Assembly: GCA_963678705.1 (NCBI GenBank)
Contig: CAVMBN010000228.1
Location: forward strand, 1 to 64,000
DNA: 64,000 nucleotides
Direction: 5' to 3'
Origin: Panorpa germanica
Taxonomy: Eukaryota; Arthropoda; Insecta; Mecoptera; Panorpidae
The notes beneath the pieces were generated by a model. The model was not told the DNA's origin and made no database searches. It saw nothing but the letters and a program-made list of their open reading frames with translations. Below, piece by piece: positions 46,564 to 57,690 of this stretch. Both the position numbers and the translations under genes were made by a program. Every line of letters begins with the position of its first letter. Within the stretch, counting starts at the first letter, position 1.

Positions 46564-47456
46564 AATTTAAAATATACCTACATGAACTTTTTATTTTGTT
46601 TCAAAATATAAAATATGATATATATAATATATCATATACGTATAAAAAATGATTCAATCCACTGTTAAGAACAAAGGCACTAATCTGTACTGCGCCAACT
46701 GACTTCAATGACACAAACTTCTTCACAACAAGTGCATACAGGTATGTGTAATAAATAAATAATGTTCATTGAAAGGGTTCAAGGCCGTTGGTTGAAGATA
46801 GAGGTTGAAGAAGAAGAAGAAGACGACCAAAGAAGGTACAAGTTAAGTTAGTTACGATGAACAATGCTCGGTTTCTTATTGGATAATAAAACGTAATGTA
46901 AAAACGTCCTTGGAGGAGTCTCGTCCTCGTTCTTGGTCAGCAATTATCTGAGAAGACAAAAAATAAAGTTCATCATATGCAGAGAGGCGGGAGGGGTTAC
47001 GGGGTGAAACATTTTTATAGCAACAAATGTACATACGAGAATAATTGTTCGGGTATGCGGTTTTATCATGAATAAAAATTATAAATCATTAATTTTTAAT
47101 GTAGTTTTGTTCTTTGCAATTACGAAATTGTTCTGAAATGGGATGTACTGCAATCATTGCTTTGGTAGATATTTATTGATGCTGTAGGTGGCTGTTAAAT
47201 AATTAGATTATATCATTATAGTTTGTATAATATAAGGTATAAAGTCTTTTCACGATTAGGGGCTATGTTCCTTTATATCCCAATTCCCAGAGCAAACAAA
47301 AGGTACTTACCTTACATGAGGGCTGCTTGTTCTAATTCTTGGATATGTTTTAAAGTTAGGGCTGTTAATTAAAACTCCAAGTTATCCAACACGGGCGCCG
47401 CCATCTTAAAAAAAAGTGGCTGTCAATAACGGTTTATTGGCAATATCCAGTTAATT
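46564..47456. other. No gene or repeat recognised
   Basis: AT-rich sequence. A GAA-rich run (GAAGAAGAAGAAGAAGA) lies near 46,809. No frame with a recognisable domain was found. Confidence 0.4.
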
Positions 47457-47853
47457 GTGCGTCCTATGATAAAAATAGTTATTATCAAACTTATAGAGCA
47501 TTTCGTAGACACTTCCTGTTAACACCGCGTTTTTTATTGCGACACCGAAATTTATAACAGCAGTTGCCATAAATAGATCATTCTTCTTGTCGACATATAA
47601 AGTTAAAAAAAAAGTAGAACATTATTAGGTGCGATAAAAGGCTACGTGCGTAAGAAGCCCGAGAAATAATATTAAAAAAAAAACTTATAAAGCTCAAAAT
47701 CGAAATATTTTTAAATTTTTATTGAAATGCCCTACTTTGCAGTGACGTAGCTCCGTCCCTGTAAGACACACAAAAAAATATTGTATGCAAAAGTTGTACG
47801 GAATTGAGTCCTCTATAAGTTTGATAATAACTATTTTCATCTTGGGACGCACT
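47457..47853. repeat. Inverted repeat with about 42-bp arms
   Basis: GTGCGTCCTATGATAAAAAT...CTTATAGAG at 47457-47498 is matched by the inverted complement CTCTATAAGTTTGATAATAA...GACGCAC at 47812-47853, with a few mismatches. The arms enclose about 310 bp without coding capacity. It is probably a foldback or MITE-type element; outer boundaries are not clear. Confidence 0.7.
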
Positions 47854-49388
47854 AGTAATGAGATATTGTTAAGGGTTAGAATCTTGTGACGTCACAGATA
47901 ATCTAAAATACAAAAAGTAGTAAATATAGGGTGAAAAGGAGTGACACTGAAAAATTGTGTAAAGAAAAATTTCTATGAGAGTTAAAGAAAAGATAAGTTG
48001 TTCCAAAAACTTAAATAATATAAAATATGTGGCACACACCTAGTGATGTGGGGGAGGGGAAAGGAGCGTATGCGAAGAGGTGTGACTGTGTGTAATTTAT
48101 CGATGGTCTCTAATTCCATAGTGTTAAAAAGAAAGAGTGTTAGTGTCACATTACTAGTACTGCTGCTAGCTTAGGCACAACTATCCAAAAATGAGCCTCT
48201 CAATAATCACTGAATACGGTACATTGGCGGAAAAGCTGGTAAATAAAGTTTTATAACTAATTTGGCTATACTGACGCTAAATGTTTTGTTAACCACATTC
48301 TATTTTGATCATCTCCTCTTCTCGTTCTCTTTTTATCATCCATTTTTAAAAATCTTTTTAAAAATTACTATCAATTTAATTCCGACTCAATTTACTACAA
48401 TTTGTGTACGAGTACAACATTTATTTTGGATATCTGATAGATATTGAGCTGCATCGCTGTAAAGTAGAGCACTTCACTGAAAATTAGTAATGATTCGAAA
48501 CAGCTGATGACATTCAATAGCGCTTACAATTTTGCCCACATTTTTAAAACCATTTGTGGTATATAAACATATCATATATCATTTAAAAGGATTTTTAGCG
48601 TTGTACAAATTTTATTTAATTATTTTTTCAATAAAATAAATGACGTTTATAATTTGAACAACAATTTGAAATACGGAATAATTTCGATTTTAAATCGTAA
48701 AGCGCATAGTAAGTGCTTGGCATTGTAACATTTGTAAACAAATAGTTTAAATTGTATATTTAAATACCAGAAATGATATAACAACTGACTATTTAATATT
48801 CGTATGTAAATTGAACAATTAACGTCTACGGTGACTTAACAAGTACAATACAAGCACACACATTGGTGCACATAATTGTTTTAACCTAGCTCCTGGGATA
48901 TGCTAATCGTTCACTTATTATGTTCAAAACTTAACGTTAAAAAACTAGAAAATTACATCAAATGTTTTATATAAAATTTACATAACTGTGTTTACCGAGC
49001 AGGCTCTATTATATGTAAATATCGTATGGCGTTTCGACCAGTTAAGCGTCTTTAGTGGTACCCGGTTAAAATTTGTCTCAGATACTGTTGGGGCACAAGT
49101 ATAATTTAAGAATAACTAGCAAAACCCGGCCGAGTTTGATATGAAATGAATGGGAAAGTCAAGGGGACACACACAGAAACGAAAGAAATAACACTTGCGT
49201 ATTCGAATGCAACGTTGTACCAACATTTCAAGGCTATTTTTCGAATTTTGCGAACACAAACATATACAGGCTGAATTTTTATATATAAAGAAGGACTGCA
49301 TAACTTTGACTGCGTATGACTGTGTTATATATAACGCGACTGCCTGATGAGGGCCTTACTGGGTTCTACCCGGATAGGGTTGTAGTCA
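47854..49388. other. No gene seen
   Basis: AT-rich DNA. A TGACGTCA palindrome lies at about 47,888-47,895. A hairpin just left of the next element (ACTGGGTTCTACCC ... GGGTTGTAGTCACCCAGT, 49,358-49,395) overlaps its terminus. The only frame over 60 codons (minus strand, 49116-49301) shows no recognisable domain. Confidence 0.35.
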
Positions 49389-50249
49389 CCCAGTAAACAT
49401 TTTGGAGTAAGTTCTACTTAATTTCTATTACATATCATAAATTTTTTGTCTGGAACGCGTTCGTTTTCTATTTAGTCGTTCATAGGAAAGGCCCTTTTTA
49501 TGAGCTACAGAGATTGCAACGACGGTTCACTGCTGAATTAAAAGCGGAGTTCGTTTATGATTTATGACCGGAGTTATAAACTTGACACTAGCAGGGATGG
49601 CAGGGGTATAAAACTTAATGGAATTCTACTTTTTAGAGTTTGCAAAATATAAATATTTAAATGAAAAAATAAATAGATGTAATCTTTAGTACGGATCGTG
49701 ATTTTTTTAATGAATATTATTCATCTTCAACAATACTCGTTATATTAGTTTTTTACATTGTTTTGGTGATTCAAAAATCCACGATCGGCAGGTCTGCATT
49801 AGGTTTAAAACCTCTGTCTTACCATCGCTAGATTCTATCTTCGTTTATATACATTATATTCGGGGATTGAGGGAGAGAGCGTCTGTCTATTACCATTAAA
49901 TAAATAGTTGTTGAAAAAGGATAGCATATACTTTAAACATACTGTCCTGAACGAAATACTTTACAAGTATACAAGTGTAACGGTAAAAAATATATTTTAC
50001 TTGTCTAACCGCATCTCGTTTCTCTCTCACTTTGAAATAAATGAGATGAAAGTGAACTTAAGAAAAATATATCCATGTGGGAAAGAAACAGAAATACTTA
50101 ATGAATGATGTTGGAAAAAGAAAGAATATTATTATGGAAAACTAACACAAAATCTGTGACAGGTAGAGAATTTGTAAAGCGTTAGAATAGAATTGTACGA
50201 GTGACTCGAACTTCACCAAATAGGGCACTTCACCAAATTGTTTACTGGG
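49389..50249. mobile_element. TIR element, family CCCAGTAAACA, long copy (861 bp)
   Basis: The left end CCCAGTAAACATTTTGG (49389) and right end CCAAATTGTTTACTGGG (ending 50249) are inverted repeats, 16 of 17 positions matching. A second, 266-bp element with the same ends lies at 56398-56663, and 32 bp next to the right end here (AAATAGGGCACTTCACC...) are identical in inverted orientation to its left end. The dinucleotide CA flanks both ends here. No transposase is recognised inside. Confidence 0.7.
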
Positions 50250-50309
50250 CAGGATTCTCATAGGGTTTTAGTTGAAGCTACAGGCAATGCATCACTGTCT
50301 TAACGATAT

Positions 50310-51116
50310 GACTTGTGTACTCATTTTTTTGTGGTCGATTTTTCAATTGTTGATTGAAATTGATGATAATAAACAAATGTATCTTGGCATGGATGTATCT
50401 TTATTTCTTCAGCAACAGTTGTGATTTTCAGATCCATATAAATTTAACTGTTTCAGAGGTACCACAGCGCGTTAACTGTGTTAAGTATTACTTTGTTCTG
50501 AAATGTCAGGATGATTCTGATGTTGCTGTCTTTGGTGCAACCACACAATTGAATACCATTCGGCCACACTGGCTTTAGAAATTGCTTAAACATCAATATT
50601 TTAATGTGGATAGATAAAATGGATTGTCGTCTCATTAGCCAATACATTTTTCTATAGCTAATTCTAATGAAAGTTTTCTTAATCAGTAATGAATTTATTA
50701 CCCATTAATTTGGGACCTATTTCTGAGGCTTCAAAATCATCAACTACACTTTGTACACTTTTCAAATTATGAACTTTGGCGTTTTTATTTTATTAAATAT
50801 CTAAATATTGCCGGAGATATAGCAACTAAAAATTCTACTTGTATTTGTAACGCTACTAGCCATATTTATGATGTAACATGCCTGTACTATTAAGGGTAGG
50901 TCTTTTACGCTCTGTTCTATAAAAGAGATAGCGACTTGTCACATGTCTTGGAATGTTCTATAACGTTGAATCCCTTTAATAATTTAAGGTACAAAATGAC
51001 TTTTTTAATTGTTAATATTTCTTAATATACAACAAGTTATTAACAAATAATTGAACATATGAGGTTCTAGTAACCAACTTTATCAATGTATAGTGCAGTT
51101 TTATGGAACACAAGCC
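50310..51116 (-). mobile_element. Small TIR element, family GGCTTGTGT, copy 2, interrupted
   Basis: This is the inverted relative of 40355-40964, with ends GACTTGTGT (50310) and ACACAAGCC (ending 51116). It shares GTGGTCGATTTTTCAATTGT near 50,330 and GGTTCTAGTAACCAACTTT near 51,063 (complement in copy 1). A 387-bp Jockey-like fragment splits it at 50389-50775; without that insert its length is about 420 bp. Confidence 0.7.
50389..50775 (-). mobile_element. Jockey-like LINE ORF2 fragment, copy 1
   Basis: On the minus strand the frame reads RKMYWLMRRQSILS, LMFKQFLKPVWPNGIQLCGC, SNIRIILTFQNKVIL and NALWYL, then after a stop DLKITTVAEEIK. This is the conserved C-terminal region after RT in Jockey-clade LINEs (LKPVW-YGIQLWG, FQ-KVLR, NAPWY). 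It has replaced sequence inside the TIR element, and TTGGC flanks both sides (50384-50388 and 50776-50780), which fits a target duplication. It lacks RT, a 3' tail and an obvious poly(A). The second copy at 52543 has nearly the same limits. Confidence 0.75.
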
Positions 51117-51875
51117 CATTGCTAACACCATAAGTGAAATATTTCATGGTATACACATACAGTAATACTAATTATTCACGGTTGTTTTTCTAACAAGTTA
51201 TTATCATCATGTAAGTACAATTACAATCATTAATTACAAAGTAAAAGAATTCCTTTACCAAACAAGCGCGTATGTTATTTCACATTAATTTACATATAAA
51301 ATAAAATTGAAATCAAGAAGAAAAGAACAGTAGTCATACAATTAAAAATACATAAGTAAACAGTAAAGATATCATCAGCTTCAACTTCTGCGCTATCGAA
51401 GCAACTCAAGCAGTGAAGCAGTCAACCATATGGCGGCTACAACCGCGAAGTGAAAACTTTTAATTATATAATATTTATTATGATAATTATTTCAAATGTT
51501 CTTGACTTTAGAAGTCTATGATTTTGCTATTGCTGCTGGTGTGTTGTTCTTTAAATTTCACTCTCCTTGTTACTCAAATTCTAATTCGGCGACGATGGTA
51601 AACAGCGGGCCACGGGTTCATTGAAATATGATTGTGCTAATTAAACTACAGTTATAGATTACTGCTTCTTTTCAAATTTTATTTTAATAAAATATATCCG
51701 GTTATCTTATTAATATTATGTAACATACTGTCTTCATTAAAAATTGTTTTTAATGACTTGTGATATTCCCAATTCGTTAACAGGTAAAATTAAATTTGAG
51801 GGCTCCTAATTCTAATATTTTTTCGAATGATATTTGTTGATATAACTAATAACAGTGGCACATATATTTTATATA
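51117..51875. other. No gene seen
   Basis: AT-rich spacer with no recognisable frame or repeat. Confidence 0.35.
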
Positions 51876-52455
51876 GAACCATTCACACGTCGCTTGTACT
51901 GCAAAAAGACGTACACATCTAAACACGTTTATCGAATACACACCGGACTTGTCAAGCAGATCGAATAGTAACCGAACAAGTGTTTAGTGCTGAAGTATCA
52001 TTTGCACGTGTTTCAAGTTTATTATTAGAAAATGTTCGACGAATCTTTTATAGATAATGATTTATTGATTTCTTTGGTAGAGCAAAAGCCCGTTTTGTGG
52101 GATAAAACTATGGAATTATATAAAAATCGCGTTGAGACTCAAGAGCCGTCACAGACAATATTTTATCCAAAAATTCCAAATCAACAATAATTCGGCTACT
52201 ATAAATTGTAGCAGTACAAATCTAACAACAATACCTTCGCTTCAAAGTACGAACTCTATTGATTTGTCCTATTCAAAATTAATGAAATTAATAAAACTTA
52301 AATAATACCTATATCAAACAGCGTTTTTTTATTTCTTTACTTACCTTAAACATATAGCAAATTTAATTTTAGTAATTAATTTAGTAATTAATTTTGCCGT
52401 ATGAAAAATGCGGATATACGTTTTTACAAATAAAAATTTACCGTGTGAACATCCC
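51876..52455 (+). mobile_element. Possible small transposon carrying a MADF mini-gene
   Basis: The left side reads GAACCATTCACACG (51876-51889), and the right side reads CGTGTGAACATCCC (52442-52455), an imperfect inverted pair; inward of both lie similar words (AAAAAGACGTACAC and, complemented, AAAAACGTATATCC). Between them sits a MADF-domain frame. MADF or Myb-like second proteins are a known partner gene of PIF/Harbinger elements, which makes a Harbinger-related origin plausible. I could not find a clean target duplication. Confidence 0.4.
52032..52190 (+). pseudogene. MADF-domain N-terminal fragment with deletion and frameshift
   Basis: An ATG at 52032 opens a 52-codon frame. Residues 8-37 read DNDLLISLVEQKPVLWDKTM and continue to ELYKNR, the start of a MADF (Adf-1/Myb-like DNA-binding) domain, with its W in the first helix. 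The remaining two helices are missing. A second frame, shifted by one base, continues to a TAA at 52303-52305 with a Ser/Thr/Asn-rich stretch ending LSYSKLMKLIKLK. The natural reading is a MADF gene that lost most of its middle and then drifted. A functional micro-protein is possible but unsupported. Confidence 0.65.
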
Positions 52456-52542
52456 GCTGATTATACGTTTAAAATCGAATACTGAACTCATCCTGCACTC
52501 AACGTTGGAGTGTTGACGGAGTCGTTCTTTGTGCTTCTTAGC

Positions 52543-52929
52543 ATGTATCTTTATTTCTTCAGCAACAGTTGTGATTTTCAGATCCATATAAATATATCTG
52601 TTTCAGAGGTACCACAGCGCGTTAACTGTGTTACGTATTACTTTGTTGTGAAATGTCAGGATGATTCTGATGTTGCTCAAGTCTTTGGTGCAACCACACT
52701 GGTGAATACCATTCGTCCACACTGGCTTTAGTAATTGCTTAAACATCATTATTTTAATGTGGATAGATAAAATGGATTGTCGTCTCATTAGCCAATACAT
52801 TTTTCTATAGCTAATTCTAATGAAAGTTTTCTTAATCAGTAATGAATTTATTACCCATTAATTTGGGACCTATTTCTGAGGCTTCAAAATCATCAACTAC
52901 ACTTTGTACACTTTTCAAATTATGAACTT
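52543..52929 (-). mobile_element. Jockey-like LINE ORF2 fragment, copy 2
   Basis: About 95 percent the same as 50393-50776, with one 3-bp difference that keeps the frame (minus-strand LLKPVWTNGIHQCGC and DLSNIRIILTFHNKVI). Similarity ends abruptly on both sides (ATGTATCT on the left, GAACTT on the right) at the same points as copy 1, though the flanking DNA is unrelated. Shared ends mean the fragment itself, not a longer LINE, was the unit copied. Confidence 0.75.
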
Positions 52930-53725
52930 ATAAAAAATTTCATGCAATTTTTTTCATATCCAACTTATTCAACTAGACGTTATTGTTCTGTCCAAATTTC
53001 AATACATTTTATCACAATTTAACTGAATCAATTTTTCGTCACTATTACCTTGATTTACAATTTGATAATCAACTGTCAAACGACATTTGCGCACATAGTA
53101 ACACAAATCACATAGAAAAAAGTACTTTCAGTTTTTCCAGAACTTTCCAGATAAATTTTATAATTTTTCTTTCCCTAAAAAGCTTATTCAGACTATTATG
53201 AGTTCAGCCGTTCTCAAGTGATGCCTTTACCAACATTGGCTTAGATTTTTTTTTGTTACCAATGCAGTTTTTCGTTGCTCAATTCTCATTAGTGAAAAGT
53301 TGTATTTTCACCAAGTGATTACCACTCTTGTCAGAAGCGTTCTGGCCCTTTTGAATCCTCTAGAATGCGTCTTTGACTGACTATAACCTTTTTCAAGCAA
53401 CATAGCTACAAATACTTTTTTAATTCTTGATCCATAAAATGATTATCTTCTTCGTTTTATAGCAAATACTTATAGAGGAATAAAATCTTAGATCAAAGCA
53501 CCCGACTAGTGCTTCAAGATACAAGTTTATCGGTAACACCGCAGCCGGACAAATGAACAAAAAACAAATAGATACGAGTCGAAGAATAATTGATATTGAC
53601 CATGAAAATACTAACTAGAAATACCAGAAGAGTACACAGCAGCTTGTCGGCTCGTACTTGTACTCCTATGTACAGAGATCTAATCTGATTAAAACTCATT
53701 AAAAAACATGAATGATTATGAGATT

Positions 53726-53750
53726 CAAAGGTCATCCAGTATCAAGGTCA
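53726..53750 (+). promoter_or_regulatory. Nuclear-receptor half-site pair (possible)
   Basis: CAAAGGTCA (53726-53734) and TCAAGGTCA (53742-53750) lie 7 bp apart. The second matches the extended monomer site used by FTZ-F1-type receptors. No gene is nearby in view, so function is not implied. Confidence 0.2.
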
Positions 53751-54157
53751 TTGAATTCAAGATCAGGTGATGAGACATGGTGTAATTATTTTATTTAATG
53801 AAATGACTACGTTGTAAACAAATTGATTTGTTGTTTACGACTGTTGATGTTCATATTTATATCCCATGGTAGAGAATTGATGAAATATTTTTAAGTACAA
53901 AATCGTGAATTTATGAAAAGCGTTATGTAAATTCATTTGGAAGGTATGTTACAAATGCAATGCCTGAAATTCTATAAAATTAATATACAGTAAAAACTCT
54001 TCAATCCGGCATTCTATGATTCTCAGTTATATAAGGTTCAATCTTAGTATGAAATAAAAGTATATAAGTTAAAACGTGTATAAATCCTTATTTTGACTCT
54101 TTGTAAGTTAGCTCAAACATCTCATATAATCTCGCATACGCCACTCTGAATTTTCGA

Positions 54158-54170
54158 AGGTCAAAGGTCA
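54158..54170 (+). promoter_or_regulatory. Perfect DR1 element (possible)
   Basis: AGGTCA-A-AGGTCA is an exact direct repeat with one-base spacing, the site class bound by HNF4 or USP/RXR dimers. It is a 13-bp match in a gene-poor region and may be chance. Confidence 0.25.
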
Positions 54171-55749
54171 CGAAAATCGATTTCTTTTACAGATATCTTG
54201 TTTCCTATGCTTTAAATGACTTTAGAGTTATTATCTACAAGGAATAAGAAAGAAGCATATTTTCGATAATGTTTTTTGACGACACAGTTATTAATTATTT
54301 CTATAATTACTACATAATAAAATAACATTTAAAAAATTCTTTGTGAAATTTTCATAAATAAATATCAAGAAATGAGGAATTGACAGCGAATACCTGCATA
54401 CGTCACAAAAAAAAGTAACATTTCGCTGCCACTCATAACTCATCACTGGATTTTCTGAAATCGAAAAACCAAAATGATTTTATTAGTTGATAAGTTTCTA
54501 CAACTACCCCTGTCGAGTTTTTTCAAATTGATTTTTCAATTTTTTCTTTTTTATTAAAGAAAGAGTGTGCAAAATTTAAAAGAGATCGGTGCAGTAGATT
54601 TTAAACTAGAGGGCACACTAACTCTGAAAAGGCTATGTGTGTTAAAAGTTTCAAAGAAAGACGAAACCAGACCAGTGAGGTGAAGACTTAAAACTCTATA
54701 TCTCCGACAGTTTTACTCCAATCGACTTCAAATTTTCACACAATAAACTTAATATGTTGTACATTAATAAAAAGAAATTAAAATAAAAAAAATGTTGAAA
54801 CCTTACTTAAAAAAAAAACTAAATTTAATGACGTCAAATTTTCCGGACAACGCTATTAACTACAACAGCGAATTAGTTTCGTTCTGTCTCATACTATACT
54901 CTAAACAACTTCGAAAGGGATCCGATACACTAGGACTTAGCTCAGACTGTAGGCTATAATGAGCTCTACACAGCACGATATGTCGATCACTATTCCGCGG
55001 GTGGGAGGGAGTGTGACCGCTATCGTCGAACTCATTTGCATTCTCAAAACACCGAATCATTCCGACTGTCTCGACTACCACGCCGCCGTGCCATTGTCAC
55101 GGTCAAATTATGCAACATGCAAACGTGAAAATAGATTCTTTTCAATGCTATGGACTTGTTCTTAATTTTACACTGCTAAATTTAATTATATAGTAAATAT
55201 ATTGTACATTTCTGAGGTAAGGTTCTTGGGAACATCTTTAAATGTACAACAAAAGAATGTTCTTCAACTAAATTTTATTGTTTGCGATAAAAAGCTTTAC
55301 GTATCGGTATTTGCGAAGCTATGTATCGATGTAAGGACAATAAAAGTTTTTCTGTTTGATTTTAGATCGTCTAGTACGGTCTGGTTACACAATGAAGGCA
55401 ATAGGTCAATAATTAACCATACAGTATGTGCTCAGAACAATGCAGAAATTCCTGTGTTATCTCGGTAATGCCAAGAAATCGTGTCCAGTGGCGGGGGAAA
55501 CATAAGCGCTAGTTTTATGATAGCTGCTTGTTTTATTCAAGGTTTTGTAGTTCAAGGATTGGTGCATCAGCATCAGTGTTTGTATTATTAAAGAAAAAAG
55601 TTATGTTTAAAGTTAAGCGAGTTAATTTTATTTATTGTGTGACACGTGGAAGAGTAGGAAAGCTGTGAGAGAGGGGGGTAAGAAGGCATATGCATTCGAG
55701 CACTAGAAGTTTCAGCGGTACCTATAAGCTTATTCATATCCTTGTGTTA

Positions 55750-56021
55750 GGCCTTCCGCACATGTGTCGACTGATTGCAAACCTTAGCCTCGAATCTGCC
55801 CGAACCGAATGAGAATGCAACTGTGTTGTTAGTGAGAGAACGCACGTGTATTCGAGTGAAATAACACACACGGAACAAACGAAACTAAACTGATTTGATA
55901 TTGGTTTTGAGCAGTTTTGTTAAAAATTCTATAGAGTCACGAAACACGGCTCGATATGGCTCGTTTTTCGTTTTCGTTGTAAATTTGAAGTTTGCAATCA
56001 GTCGACTCGTGTGGGGACGGC
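55750..56021. mobile_element. MITE with 36-bp TIRs and TTA target duplication (272 bp)
   Basis: The left arm GGCCTTCCGCACATGTGTCG and the complement of the right arm GCCGTCCCCACACGAGTCG are inverted and both continue into ACTGATTGCAAAC, about 36 bp with several mismatches. TTA flanks both sides (55747-55749 and 56022-56024). A TTA/TAA duplication with such ends fits PIF/Harbinger-derived MITEs. The interior is non-coding. Confidence 0.8.
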
Positions 56022-56397
56022 TTAACTGAAACTAGTGAACACCTTTATATTCTATATCTATCTTATCTTCTACATATGGCAACACCATACGGCATGCCGT
56101 TCTGCATGCAACAAATAATGTTCAAACACAATGATTTAATCTTTTGATAGAGGAAAAGCCGAGAGTTCAAAATTTCACTCCAATATATGTAAGAATTTTG
56201 TGAAAAACATAAACAATGTTACCTAAATTAAAACTATTTTTGACTTATTTTACTGTTATCATAATCATCAAATTTGTAAAAGAATTTAGATCTTAAAAAG
56301 GTTTTTATTAGAAGTTTTATGATAATAAAACTACTCTCTTTAATCCTTAATTAGATTGTCCAACGGATTAAAAGGTCTTAAACCTTTACGATCAAAT
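56022..56397. other. No feature recognised
   Basis: AT-rich spacer between two small TIR elements. Confidence 0.35.
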
Positions 56398-56663
56398 CCC
56401 AGTAAACAATTTGGTGAAGTGCCCTATTTAGTGACGTTTCTATCACTATTTTTAATTCTTCTTCAATTATAGATCGCATCAACTTCGCATTATCTTCATT
56501 TGTATTCCGACAGGTGGAGTGGTTCCGTCATCTGTAGCCGATAAAGTAGACATTTTATATGAAAAAATGAGAGAAACTGAACTGTAAACGAACTCTTTAA
56601 TGACAAAAAAATCATGACGCATCTTCAATATGATGTCAAAGTGACTCCAAAACGTTTACTGGG
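56398..56663. mobile_element. TIR element, family CCCAGTAAACA, short copy (266 bp)
   Basis: Starts CCCAGTAAACAATTTGG and ends GTTTACTGGG, with AT on both sides. The first 35 bp are the inverted complement of the right end of the 861-bp element at 49389-50249. It is probably an internally shortened relative. Confidence 0.7.
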
Positions 56664-57330
56664 ATAAATCAAATTTTTTTAAAGTAATATATTACATGAA
56701 TGTAATGTAACATCCATGTTTTATGTTTTACGATAATTATATTTCAGTTGAAGTTTCACTTCCAGTTTGAGGGTTCTCCTTCCAGGTTCCATTTCAGACT
56801 TCCAGGTAATGGTGTAATTACTGTCGGCAATCAACTGGAATTCCAGTATTGTTAAACGATTCCAAATTGTCCAAATAAATTCATGGAAAAGAATAATCTC
56901 TGTTGTTAATAATGAATACTAATTGACGTTTACTATTTAAAATATGTCTTAAGAATGGCACCAGGTTATTTATTAAAAAAAATAACTAAATAAGATTATA
57001 AAAAAAAATTACTTGTAGAACAAGATCAGTTTTCAGAAGAAAATTAATAAAGTTTTAAAGTTTATTTTCCAGAATAAATATCTTATTCTAATATATAATA
57101 AATATCTCAATAATAGATAATATTTATGGTTATTTTACAATAATGTTTAGAATTTATGCCAATTATTGATTATTTATCCTTTTGTCTGCAAACGATGAGT
57201 TGAAATCTGATATTTTAATACAATGAATTCTGATGGCAATTTATAAGGTAGAAATACAATTTTATTTCATGTAGATAACGAAAATATATTATTACCTATA
57301 AGTTTGTACCCCATTGACATGACCGTTAAA
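56664..57330. other. No feature recognised
   Basis: AT-rich sequence; no frame or repeat I can support. Confidence 0.35.
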
Positions 57331-57690
57331 GGGGGCTCTGTCCACAAAGCTGCAACGTCGCATTTGCTTAGTGGCAAGCAACCGTCATGAAGCTTAAGAT
57401 GCAACATGTCATAGCTCTAGCGTACTGCACGACGCATAGACGTAATATTATTTTATATATGAAGTGCTCTGCAGTGAATTTTCTTCATGTTATTGAACAA
57501 TAGTCATTCGGTATACTGATTGAAATACTGAATCATCCTCTGATAACTCTCTTTCAGCAACAAACAATCTGCGGTTAATGTTCTTTTCGATGTATGGATG
57601 AAGCCGTCTGAATCATCGTCATCGAATAAAAGCGTATGCTATAATCACACCTTCCCAAGTAAAAATGTGCTTTCCCAATGCTAACGCTTC
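57331..57690 (-). mobile_element. PIF/Harbinger deletion derivative, copy 2
   Basis: Inverted relative of 42722-43088. The outer end is better kept here: TTA (57326-57328) followed by AAGGGGGCTCTGTCCACAAA. On the minus strand the transposase remnant reads VIIAYAFIR, then after stops RRLHPYIEKNINRRLFVAER and LSEDDSVFQSVYRMTIVQ. The first codons including the ATG are deleted. The coding remnant ends at the same residue as in copy 1 and joins the same 3' sequence. Confidence 0.7.

Larger units (their letters stand above)
52930..55749. other. Long region without a supported gene
   Basis: The minus strand at 53,200-53,420 shows weak, frameshifted similarity to a DNA-transposon transposase (too poor to call). 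Plus-strand frames at 54959-55165 and 55202-55468 have no domain I know; the second ends near 55468 and is 88 codons long. Nuclear-receptor-like motifs lie near 53.73-53.75 kb and 54.16 kb. The remainder is AT-rich. Confidence 0.35.

Noticed and set aside
49320-49400. CTGATGA as a hammerhead ribozyme core
   Set aside because: The required GAAA and a matching third stem are absent; the visible hairpin is explained by the transposon terminus.
53200-53420. Minus-strand transposase relic (Tc1/mariner-like)
   Set aside because: Similarity is weak, spread over frames and lacks any clear catalytic motif.
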